A stretch of 5,740 nt of DNA from the NCBI GenBank assembly GCA_946479535.1, contig CAMLGP010000229.1:1-5740 (forward strand), given 5' to 3'. The notes beneath the pieces were generated by a model, which saw only the letters and a program-made list of their open reading frames with translations, ran no database searches and was not told where the DNA came from. The position numbers and the translations under genes were made by a program. This stretch comes from an uncultured Bacteroidota bacterium (lineage in GTDB: Bacteria > Bacteroidota > Bacteroidia > Chitinophagales > Chitinophagaceae). This document shows positions 1-5,383 of this stretch, piece after piece. Numbering within the stretch: the stretch's first letter is position 1; every line of letters starts with the position of its first letter.

Positions 1-1
1 A

Positions 2-121
2 GCAGGCTTTTACAGAAACTTTTCCCTCAACTATGAAGGCAAACAGAATATCCGGAAATACTTTCAGGGCAATGCTGCAGGCAATACTTCTTCTTCAACG
101 GGTACCTCCCCCGGTCATTGA
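2..121 (+). CDS. C-terminal tail of a truncated protein, possibly outer-membrane beta-barrel
   Basis: An open frame enters from the left edge (first full codon at base 2) and runs 39 residues to TGA at 119-121; the start lies outside the window. The tail begins AGFYRNFSLNYEGKQNIRKY, with alternating aromatic/polar residues like a last transmembrane beta-strand, and finishes in a low-complexity Gly/Asn/Ser/Thr stretch ending SPGH. A final strand followed by a basic, then disordered tail is common in Bacteroidota TonB-dependent or other outer-membrane barrels, so that class is my guess, but 39 residues cannot prove it. The last 7 bases overlap the end of the convergent HMA gene. An ATG-led reading in another frame over the same bases looks like a shadow. 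Confidence 0.45.
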   Translation, partial: AGFYRNFSLNYEGKQNIRKYFQGNAAGNTSSSTGTSPGH

Positions 122-498
122 GATACTACCGGTGTTTTGGGTTTGGGATGGCCTCCGCCATCTTCAAATTTCTTGCAGGTTTTGGGAAGCATTTTATAGG
201 CGTCGGGATTTGCAGGAATATCATCAGCATCATAACCTGCATTGGCGATTGCAGCTTTGATAGTTTCAATATTAATTCGATCGGTCGCATATTTTACCAT
301 AACCTCACCTTTATGGTAATTAACAGTAACCGCACCTATCCCATCATATCTTTTAAGGTATTCCTCCAGCCTGGCTTTACATGCCTCGCACATTACACCC
401 GGTGTTTTTATCCTGGCCGTAAGCATTGGCTTTGTCTGTGAGAAAGAAGCTGTGGAGATGCCGGCAATGGCAATCATCAGGGCCAGTAAATGTTTCAT
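115..498 (-). CDS. Secreted heavy-metal-associated (HMA) domain protein
   Basis: This 127-residue protein has an N-terminal signal peptide (hydrophobic residues 4-19, likely cleavage near SFSQ at 18-21), so it should be exported to the periplasm, possibly the surface. Residues about 26-92 form an HMA/copper-chaperone-like ferredoxin fold. The metal motif is GVMCEAC, with C37 and C40 in the CxxC arrangement of Cu(I)-binding domains, followed by ARLEEYL helix 1 and a second half ending AIANAGYDADDI. A further cysteine (C108, in LPKTCKKF) and a Gly/His/Pro/Lys-rich tail lie beyond the domain. The start is the ATG at 496-498; the frame also reaches a TTG at 505-507, but the ATG gives the cleaner signal peptide (MKHLLALMIAIAG). 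It lies 21 bp downstream of pyrE on the same strand, so co-transcription is likely. Metal scavenging or delivery is inferred from the fold; the metal is not known. Confidence 0.88.
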   Translation of the reverse strand: MKHLLALMIAIAGISTASFSQTKPMLTARIKTPGVMCEACKARLEEYLKRYDGIGAVTVNYHKGEVMVKYATDRINIETIKAAIANAGYDADDIPANPDAYKMLPKTCKKFEDGGGHPKPKTPVVSQ

Positions 499-519
499 CC
501 GGTACAATTTGAGAACAAA

Positions 520-1155
520 TTACAAAACTCCCTTCCAATTAGGAGGATCATCCCGCCATTTTAACAAAATATCCTGCTCCACATCTGTAACAGTCCCACG
601 TTCTTTTGCCACCTCTATAAGTGACGGATAATCAGTGAGTGAGTAATAAGGAATGCCTGCACCGGCAAATGCAGATGCAGCCACATTGAAATTATAGGAA
701 AAAATAGATACCAGTCCAATTACATCCAGACCTCCTCTCTTCAACACCTCTGCTACCAGCAGGCTGCTGGCGCCGGTGGATACCAGATCCTCCACAACCA
801 CCACTTTTTGGCCCTTTACAAAAAAGCCTTCCACCTGGTTAGCCAATCCATGCTCTTTTGGCTTTGGACGAACATAAACAAAGGGCAACTTTAACTGATC
901 AGCAGCCATGCCACCCCAGGCAATACCAGCAGTAGCCACTCCTGCAATGAGCTCGGCATTGGAAAACTTCTCAAAGATCAGATTGCATAATTCGGACTTG
1001 AAATAATCCCGGATGTAGGGGAAAGAAAGTACCCTTCTGTTATCACAATAAATTGGGCTTTTCCAGCCGCTGGCCCATGTATAAGGTTCTTTTACATTTA
1101 ACTTTACCGCATCGATCTGCAGTAATTTTTCGGCTATTACCTTGCTGTTTGTCAT
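520..1155 (-). CDS. pyrE: Orotate phosphoribosyltransferase
   Basis: PyrE catalyses orotate + PRPP to OMP + diphosphate, the fifth step of de novo UMP synthesis, in the cytosol. The 211-residue product matches the usual length. Visible marks are the substrate segment TWASGWKSPIYCDNR (26-40), the GVATAGIAWG loop (72-81), the catalytic-loop region VYVRPKPKEHGLANQ (93-107) with its Arg/Lys/His residues, and the type I PRPP-binding motif VVVVEDLVSTGAS (118-130). I chose the ATG at 1153-1155. The frame extends six codons to a TTG, but starting at MTNSKVIAEKLL fits the family better. No Shine-Dalgarno is seen, as is normal in this phylum. The gene is divergent from the Nudix gene and is followed closely by the HMA gene. 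Confidence 0.97.
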   Translation of the reverse strand: MTNSKVIAEKLLQIDAVKLNVKEPYTWASGWKSPIYCDNRRVLSFPYIRDYFKSELCNLIFEKFSNAELIAGVATAGIAWGGMAADQLKLPFVYVRPKPKEHGLANQVEGFFVKGQKVVVVEDLVSTGASSLLVAEVLKRGGLDVIGLVSIFSYNFNVAASAFAGAGIPYYSLTDYPSLIEVAKERGTVTDVEQDILLKWRDDPPNWKGVL

Positions 1156-1182
1156 ACTGATACCGGGAAGCAATGTTGGCGT

Positions 1183-1214
1183 AATTTATAGATCAATCGC
1201 TCAAACATAACAAA
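1183..1214 (-). promoter_or_regulatory. Candidate Bacteroidota-type promoter for pyrE
   Basis: On the minus strand TTTG (plus-strand 1211-1214) is followed after 20 bp by TATAAATT (plus-strand 1183-1190), resembling the Bacteroidota consensus TTTG-N19ish-TAnnTTTG, although the final TTTG of the second box matches poorly. Transcription would start roughly 20 bases before the pyrE ATG. This is a pattern match only, in an A/T-rich 65-bp divergent spacer where chance matches are easy. I could not place a matching promoter for the Nudix gene on the other strand. Confidence 0.3.
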
Positions 1215-1220
1215 TTAGTC

Positions 1221-1853
1221 ATGTTTATTAAAATTTATTTCGCGGACAAGCCGCTTTTTCTGTGCAACACCATTGATAAAACTATAGAGCCCTTTATTCA
1301 CCATGATGATGCGGTATTTATAGATGAATTAAATGCGCATACTGTCAAGTCCATGATCCATGAAATGCAACAGTCAAATATCCATGCGGGTGTTTTTTAT
1401 CACCCGGATTTAAATGAATTGAAAAAAGAATTCTTCAAGAAGTTTACGATCATCCAGGCTGGCGGCGGACTTGTTACAAACAACAACAAAGAAGTATTGC
1501 TGATCCACCGTCGCGGTAAATGGGACTTACCCAAAGGCAAACTGGATAAAGGTGAAACAATTGAAGAATGCGCACTTCGCGAAGTCATTGAAGAAACCGG
1601 TCTTAAAAAAGTGAACCTCGAAGCACCTCTTTTAATTACCTATCATACCTATCATGAGGGTACAAAATTTATCCTTAAAGAATCTCACTGGTATTCCATG
1701 GAAGCTCCGGGCAATCAAAATCTGACACCTCAATCAGAAGAAGATATCACTGAAATTAAATGGGTTAAGCCGGGTGATCTAAAAAACTTCTATAGGGAAG
1801 CCTTCCCTTCTGTTGTTGATGTTCTGGCCAGTGTGTCAAAAGAGCCCCTGTAA
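1221..1853 (+). CDS. Nudix hydrolase with N-terminal extension
   Basis: The 210-residue protein contains a perfect Nudix box at residues 106-128: G106, five residues, E112, seven residues, then REVIEETGL. These Glu residues coordinate the Mg2+ that hydrolyses nucleoside diphosphate-X substrates. The Nudix fold starts near IIQAGGGLVTNN (77-88) and continues through HRRGKWDLPKGKLDKGE and the later strand ITEIKWVKPGDL. About 75 residues precede it with no motif I recognise. The substrate cannot be read from the box; nucleotide-sugar, oxidised nucleotide and dinucleotide polyphosphate hydrolases all share it. The gene is the only complete plus-strand gene. It is divergent from pyrE and convergent with the thioesterase gene, leaving 15 bp between their stops. 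The ATG at 1221 is the first in frame. Confidence 0.93.
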   Translation: MFIKIYFADKPLFLCNTIDKTIEPFIHHDDAVFIDELNAHTVKSMIHEMQQSNIHAGVFYHPDLNELKKEFFKKFTIIQAGGGLVTNNNKEVLLIHRRGKWDLPKGKLDKGETIEECALREVIEETGLKKVNLEAPLLITYHTYHEGTKFILKESHWYSMEAPGNQNLTPQSEEDITEIKWVKPGDLKNFYREAFPSVVDVLASVSKEPL

Positions 1854-1868
1854 TGTTTATTGAAATTG

Positions 1869-2327
1869 TTAGAGACTGGTGGGCCTGTGAGCACTCTCTT
1901 TTCGCGGAATTACCGCGACTGTTAAACGACTGATACAGACTAGCTTGCCAACTTCATCGTGAATTTTAATATCCCAGACATGCGTATTGGTTCCCAGATG
2001 GAGTGGAGTTGCGGTACCTATAACCCAGCCCTCTCTGGCGCTCCTTACGTGGTTGGCATTTATATCCAACCCTACCGCTACGAATTTGGAATGGTCTACC
2101 ACCATAGCTGAAGCAACACTGCCTATTGTTTCTGCCAGTACACAGGAGGCACCGCCATGCAATAAGCCATAAGGTTGCAGGGTACGATGATCTACCGGCA
2201 TTTTTGCCTTAATATAATTCTCACCCAACTCAGTCCACTCAATTCCGATATGTTCAGCCATGGTCCCTTTGCCAAGGGATTTCATGGCATCAAGGGTTAG
2301 ATCTTTATTAAACCAGATTGGGGGCAT
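1869..2327 (-). CDS. Hotdog-fold acyl-CoA thioesterase (PaaI/MenI/EntH-like)
   Basis: The 152-residue protein hydrolyses an acyl- or aroyl-CoA thioester, judged by its hotdog-fold signature. The central helix reads YGLLHGGASCVLAETIGSVAS (starting at residue 53). H57-G58-G59 and E66 correspond to the catalytic His/Gly/Glu arrangement of the family that holds 1,4-dihydroxy-2-naphthoyl-CoA thioesterase (MenI) and EntH/YbdB. The following strands (VGLDINANHVRSAREG, then a Thr/His-rich strand and ISRLTVAVI) fit the fold. The full length is typical. Its substrate is not shown by sequence: menaquinone synthesis is one option, general CoA recycling another. The ATG at 2325-2327 lies only 2 bp after the coaD stop, so it is almost certainly the last gene of the pyrR-pyrB-coaD transcript. 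Confidence 0.92.
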   Translation of the reverse strand: MPPIWFNKDLTLDAMKSLGKGTMAEHIGIEWTELGENYIKAKMPVDHRTLQPYGLLHGGASCVLAETIGSVASAMVVDHSKFVAVGLDINANHVRSAREGWVIGTATPLHLGTNTHVWDIKIHDEVGKLVCISRLTVAVIPRKESAHRPTSL

Positions 2328-2329
2328 TT

Positions 2330-2803
2330 CTATTTTTTTGAAAGTGATTGAAAAACGATTGAAGGAAGAAAGGGTTCTGCATTACCACCATTGCGGATGA
2401 TATCCCTGACAATAGTGGAGGCAACGGATGTATATTTTGGTTCGCCGGTAAGGAATACCGTTTCAATGGATTTGTCCATTGTACGATTTGCATCGGCTAT
2501 GGTCTTCTCGTATTCAAAATCGCTTACGTACCGGATACCGCGCAGGATGAATTTGGCCTTGATCTGTTTGCAGAATTCAACAGTTAATCCTTCGTAGACT
2601 GCCCCTTCTACCTTTGGTTCATCTTTATAGATCTCATTGATCCATTGCATCCGTTGTTCCGGGGAGAACATAGGTACTTTGGACGCATTCAATCCAACGC
2701 CAACAATGATCTTGTCGAACAAAGGCTTGGCCCTGTCAATGATATCCACATGTCCCAGTGTGATGGGATCAAAGGTTCCGGGAAAGAGGCAAATTCGTTC
2801 CAT
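2330..2803 (-). CDS. coaD: Phosphopantetheine adenylyltransferase
   Basis: CoaD transfers AMP from ATP to 4'-phosphopantetheine, giving dephospho-CoA, the penultimate step of coenzyme A synthesis in the cytosol. The 157-residue length is standard. The nucleotidyltransferase signature is clear: FPGTFDPITLGHVDII at residues 7-22, with the TxGH nucleotide motif at T15-H18. Further family marks are RGIRYVSDFEYE (88-99) and the C-terminal ATP-contact segment SVASTIVRDI (126-135), where many relatives have ISSSxVR. The ATG at 2801-2803 lies 18 bp after the pyrB stop and the stop is 2 bp before the thioesterase start, so the gene sits inside a compact operon. Confidence 0.97.
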   Translation of the reverse strand: MERICLFPGTFDPITLGHVDIIDRAKPLFDKIIVGVGLNASKVPMFSPEQRMQWINEIYKDEPKVEGAVYEGLTVEFCKQIKAKFILRGIRYVSDFEYEKTIADANRTMDKSIETVFLTGEPKYTSVASTIVRDIIRNGGNAEPFLPSIVFQSLSKK

Positions 2804-2821
2804 GAAATTGAATCGGTTATT

Positions 2822-3748
2822 CTAATTATTCCGGTTGGCCAGCAAATACAACACAGCCATCCTCACTGCTACCCCATTTTCCACCTGTTGTAAAATTATG
2901 GATTGTTTACTGTCTGCTACATCGCTATCCAGTTCCACACCCCGGTTGATGGGTCCAGGGTGCATGATCACGATCTCTTTGTGAAGGCTGTCCAGCATCT
3001 TGCGACTAATACCATATGCAAGATTATATTCTCTTAAAGAGGAGAACAGTACCTGGTTCTGTCTTTCCAGCTGGATACGTAATACGTTCGCAACATCACA
3101 CCATTCCAGGGTTTCCTTCAAATGATAGCTGACATTCACGCCCAGTGCCTGACTGATATATTTCGGGATCAGCGTGGGCGGACCACACACGGTTACTTCT
3201 GCACCCATTTTTTTAAGCAGGTATATATTGCTTTGTGCAACGCGACTGTGCATGATATCCCCGATGATAGCCACTTTACGTCCTTCCAGTGATCCGGTTC
3301 TTTCTTTGATGGAAAGTGCATCCAGCAGTCCCTGTGTGGGATGTTCATTGATCCCATCGCCCGCATTGATAATGGCAGCAGGAATATGATTAGCCAGGAA
3401 ATGTGGCGCACCACTGGCACTGTGCCGCATTACCACCATATCCACTTTCATGGAAAGGATGTTGTTGACAGTGTCCAGGAGGGTCTCTCCTTTCGATACC
3501 GAAGAAGAGGAAGCAGTAAAATTCACAGTATCCGCAGAAAGGCGTTTCTCCGCAAGCTCAAATGATATGCGGGTGCGGGTGGAATTCTCAAAAAAGAGGT
3601 TGACCACCACTATGTCACGCAGCGAAGGGACTTTCTTGACTGGACGCTGTAAAACTTCTTTGAACTGTTCTGCTGTCTGAAGAATGAGGGAAATATCTTC
3701 TTTTTTAAGGTCTCTGATACCGAGAAGATGTTTGGTAGAAAGGCTCAT
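2822..3748 (-). CDS. pyrB: Aspartate carbamoyltransferase, catalytic chain
   Basis: PyrB joins carbamoyl phosphate and L-aspartate to N-carbamoyl-aspartate, the committed step of pyrimidine synthesis. The 308-residue chain shows the carbamoyl-phosphate site FFENSTRTRISFE (52-64), the mobile loop with K86 (SVSKGETLLDT), the MRHSASGAP segment (107-115), the INEHPTQGLLDAL segment (133-145) and the aspartate-domain motif HPGPINRGVEL. The HPGPxNRG form resembles Bacillus-type catalytic chains. No regulatory pyrI is present in the window, so a trimer without allosteric chains is likely (inference). It lies 30 bp downstream of pyrR and 18 bp upstream of coaD on the same strand. No promoter or hairpin is evident between pyrR and pyrB. 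Confidence 0.97.
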   Translation of the reverse strand: MSLSTKHLLGIRDLKKEDISLILQTAEQFKEVLQRPVKKVPSLRDIVVVNLFFENSTRTRISFELAEKRLSADTVNFTASSSSVSKGETLLDTVNNILSMKVDMVVMRHSASGAPHFLANHIPAAIINAGDGINEHPTQGLLDALSIKERTGSLEGRKVAIIGDIMHSRVAQSNIYLLKKMGAEVTVCGPPTLIPKYISQALGVNVSYHLKETLEWCDVANVLRIQLERQNQVLFSSLREYNLAYGISRKMLDSLHKEIVIMHPGPINRGVELDSDVADSKQSIILQQVENGVAVRMAVLYLLANRNN

Positions 3749-3778
3749 TAAAGGTCGAAGGTAAGGGAAAAATAGAAA

Positions 3779-4303
3779 TTACTCCAACAGGGCCACTTCA
3801 TCTTTACCATCCTTCTCTTTCCAGAAAACCTTCACTTTCTGGGATATGATGGAATCTATGGCCTTGCCGGTATAATCAGGCTGTATGGGGAACTGGCGAC
3901 TGAAGCGGCGGTCGATCAGAACACAGAGTTCTACATTCTCGGGACGCCCAAAGGCCAGTATGGCATCCAGGGCAGCTCTGATAGTACGCCCTGTATACAG
4001 TACATCATCTACCAGTACGATCTTCTTTCCTTCCAGGGAAAAGGGAATATCCGTCTGGTTGGCAATGTGGAGCTCCTTGCGAATATCATCCCGGTAAAAC
4101 GTAATATCCAGTTTGCCATATTGAACGGCAGCACCGGGCAACTGATTCTTTATTTCATTAACCAGGCGATCGGAAACATATATTCCACGGGGCTGCAAAC
4201 CGATGATAACGGTATTGGAAAAATCATCATTATTCTCCAGCACCTGGGAAGCCAGTCGCCGGATAGTTATCGATAATTGCTGTTCTGACAGGATTAACTT
4301 CAT
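3779..4303 (-). CDS. pyrR: PyrR: pyrimidine operon regulator / uracil phosphoribosyltransferase homolog
   Basis: The 174-residue protein has the PyrR fold. It shows an N-terminal ILSEQQLSITIRRLA helix, IIGLQPRG (33-40), the PyrR-typical LDITFYRDD (65-73), the PRPP loop VLVDDVLYTGRTI (96-108) and the C-terminal segment IDRRFSRQFPIQPDYTGK (130-147). In Bacillus, PyrR binds UMP and attenuates pyr mRNA, and it has weak uracil phosphoribosyltransferase activity. Here the 130-147 segment differs from the Bacillus DRGHRELPIR pattern: one extra residue, no His, and Gln instead of the Arg after PI. It is first in the array pyrR-pyrB-coaD-thioesterase. The leader back to the upstream terminator is only about 63 bp, with TTTG and TATTTTCC elements just 14 bp apart, so I could not assign a convincing promoter. 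The family call is firm; RNA-based regulation is not shown. Confidence 0.93.
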   Translation of the reverse strand: MKLILSEQQLSITIRRLASQVLENNDDFSNTVIIGLQPRGIYVSDRLVNEIKNQLPGAAVQYGKLDITFYRDDIRKELHIANQTDIPFSLEGKKIVLVDDVLYTGRTIRAALDAILAFGRPENVELCVLIDRRFSRQFPIQPDYTGKAIDSIISQKVKVFWKEKDGKDEVALLE

Positions 4304-4366
4304 CCTTTCTATTTAGCCCTAAAAATAATCAACTAAAATCAGGAAAATACATCTGCAGGAAAACAA

Positions 4367-4392
4367 AAAAGGCTGCCTTTCGACAGCCTTTT
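4367..4392 (-). terminator. Intrinsic terminator after the outer-membrane protein gene
   Basis: A perfect 9-bp stem, AAAAGGCTG and CAGCCTTTT, encloses an 8-base loop. On the minus strand it is followed by further T residues (TTGTTTT), giving a textbook rho-independent terminator 23 bp beyond the stop of the gene at 4416. Its A/T-rich flanks mean it could also stop plus-strand transcription. It insulates pyrR from the upstream gene, so the pyrR array must start from its own promoter. Confidence 0.85.
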
Positions 4393-4415
4393 AAGGTTTT
4401 CATTATCTGGAATAA

Positions 4416-5003
4416 TTATTTTTTACCACCACCAATGGTGGCACCGATCTTGATACCGATGTAACCATTCTTTGATTCAACTTTATCGGCAGTTCCAGTA
4501 TCCAATTTAGTTTTTGGCACCAGGTTGTACTCAACAGCGAAACGGAAGTGTCCGGCTTCAATACCAGATCTTACCATTCCACCAAACTTGGATGAAGAAC
4601 CAACGGCTACTTCTTCTGATCCTGCAGATACTGAAGCACCAGCAATTGTGAAGATACCAGTACCAACACCACTGAAGGCACGGAATTTATGGTTTCCAGT
4701 ATAGAAATAGTCAGCAGTAACCAGATAAGAACCTGAAGCTTTAACGTCTACCTGCATGTCTTCTTCAACATTAGTTCCAGCATAACCGCGGGCAACTACA
4801 GCGGCTTCCATACGAAGACCGATGTTCAATTTGTCCATAACGGCATACTTTGGTTCAACCGCGAATAATACACCGCCCTTGGCACCTTTACCGCCAGGGA
4901 TGGCATAACCCAAAGCGAGATCAACCTTGAAAGGTTTATACTCCTGGGCGTTTGAGGATAAGGCAACGATCATGATTGCGATCGCAAAAAATAGCTTTTT
5001 CAT
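4416..5003 (-). CDS. Small outer-membrane beta-barrel protein
   Basis: The 195-residue protein begins with a signal peptide (MKKLFFAIAIMIVALSSNA, likely cleaved before Q20), so it is exported. The mature part is made of alternating hydrophobic/polar strands broken by Gly/Ser/Asp-rich turns. Examples are FKVDLALGYAIPGG, LNIGLRMEAAVVARG, GSYLVTADYFYTG, FRAFSGVGTGIFTIAG, FRFAVEYNLVP and the last strand NGYIGIKIGATIGGGKK. This fits the 8-stranded OmpW/OmpX/opacity-like barrels grouped as outer-membrane beta-barrel domain proteins. The mature size of about 176 residues suits an 8-strand barrel. It ends in GGGKK rather than an aromatic residue. No function beyond envelope location can be assigned. 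It is monocistronic: a terminator follows and 380 bp of non-coding DNA precedes it. Confidence 0.85.
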   Translation of the reverse strand: MKKLFFAIAIMIVALSSNAQEYKPFKVDLALGYAIPGGKGAKGGVLFAVEPKYAVMDKLNIGLRMEAAVVARGYAGTNVEEDMQVDVKASGSYLVTADYFYTGNHKFRAFSGVGTGIFTIAGASVSAGSEEVAVGSSSKFGGMVRSGIEAGHFRFAVEYNLVPKTKLDTGTADKVESKNGYIGIKIGATIGGGKK

Positions 5004-5017
5004 AAGTGGAAGTTTTT

Positions 5018-5050
5018 TTTAAATATTTAAAAGGTATTCAATGGGTCAAA
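5018..5050 (-). promoter_or_regulatory. Candidate promoter of the outer-membrane protein gene, with AT palindrome
   Basis: On the minus strand TTTG (plus-strand 5047-5050) is followed after 21 bp by TATTTAAA (5018-5025), or after 17 bp by TAAATATT (5022-5029). Both are loose matches to the Bacteroidota TTTG / TAnnTTTG promoter. The second box lies inside a perfect 16-bp palindrome, TTTTAAATATTTAAAA (5017-5032), and the leader to the ATG at 5003 would be short. The assignment rests on pattern and position only. Confidence 0.35.
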
Positions 5051-5294
5051 CATAATATTCCACTTTTCATTCTGCAATAAACAGAGGCTGTAGTCTACTG
5101 AAAATCAGTGATTTCGAGTACTTTTCCATGAGTGAGTATCGGAGAGATACAATACAGATCGAGTACTTGCCGCAAATGATGCCTTCCAAGGCATTAATAT
5201 AACGCAACGCAATGATTTCTTGGAATGTATGGGGAACTTTTAAGTTACAAGGTCACTGGTTTCCTGACTTGAACTGGCACATTTGGGACGCCAA
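5051..5294. other. Non-coding stretch with short repeats, no recognised gene
   Basis: Most of the 380-bp gap between pruA and the outer-membrane protein gene is here. I see no RNA gene or family-like coding sequence. Small structures are present. TCGAGTACTT occurs at 5114-5123 and again at 5159-5168. A 7-bp inverted repeat, ATGCCTT / AAGGCAT with a CC centre, lies at 5179-5194. GGTCAC at 5250-5255 recurs at 5316-5321. A 42-codon plus-strand ORF at 5212-5340, rich in Trp, covers part of the region; it has no visible ribosome site or homology I recognise, so I do not call it a gene. Confidence 0.5.
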
Positions 5295-5311
5295 GTTCGT
5301 GTTTCACGAAC
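5295..5311. repeat. Hairpin / dyad repeat copy 1 (GTTCGTG-TTT-CACGAAC)
   Basis: A perfect 7-bp inverted repeat with a 3-base centre. The arms are the same as the inner arms of the hairpin at 5330-5352, whose centre is 38 bp away. Neither strand has a T-run after it, so it is not a good terminator by itself. It may be an RNA stem-loop, a DNA-binding dyad, or one unit of a dispersed intergenic repeat. Confidence 0.75.
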
Positions 5312-5329
5312 CAGAGGTCACAAATAATA

Positions 5330-5352
5330 ATGGTTCGTGAGACACGAACCAT
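5330..5352 (-). terminator. Probable pruA terminator; hairpin / dyad repeat copy 2
   Basis: A perfect 10-bp stem (ATGGTTCGTG and CACGAACCAT) encloses a 3-base loop. It begins 31 bp beyond the pruA stop on the minus strand, and there it is followed by TATTATTTG, a U-rich though interrupted tail. Position and structure fit an intrinsic terminator of pruA. Its arms repeat those of the hairpin at 5295-5311, so it may belong to a repeated element that also serves as terminator. Confidence 0.6.
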
Positions 5353-5383
5353 GGCTAAACCATTGCGCTTTACCTGCCTAATA

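Noticed and set aside
111..140. CCGGT / ACCGG inverted repeat with T-rich sequence after it, as a terminator for the partial plus-strand gene
   Set aside because: Only a 5-bp stem with a 12-base loop, and the following TGTTTTGGG is a poor U-tract; it also lies within the HMA coding sequence.
118..441. 107-codon plus-strand ORF opposite the HMA gene
   Set aside because: Shadow of the HMA gene; the minus-strand frame has a signal peptide and a CxxC HMA domain, while this one shows no family features.
499..507. Upstream TTG start for the HMA protein (and likewise TTG at 1171-1173 for pyrE)
   Set aside because: In both cases a nearby in-frame ATG gives a better N-terminus: a clean signal peptide for the HMA protein and the family-typical start for PyrE.
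1902..1918. TCGCGG / CCGCGA hairpin near the end of the thioesterase gene as terminator for the Nudix gene
   Set aside because: It is within coding sequence, has no U-run on either strand, and is explained by the codons for the protein's C-terminus.
3450..3680. Plus-strand ORFs opposite pyrB (including 3174-3389 and 3341-3565)
   Set aside because: All lie inside the well conserved pyrB coding sequence and have no recognisable features of their own.
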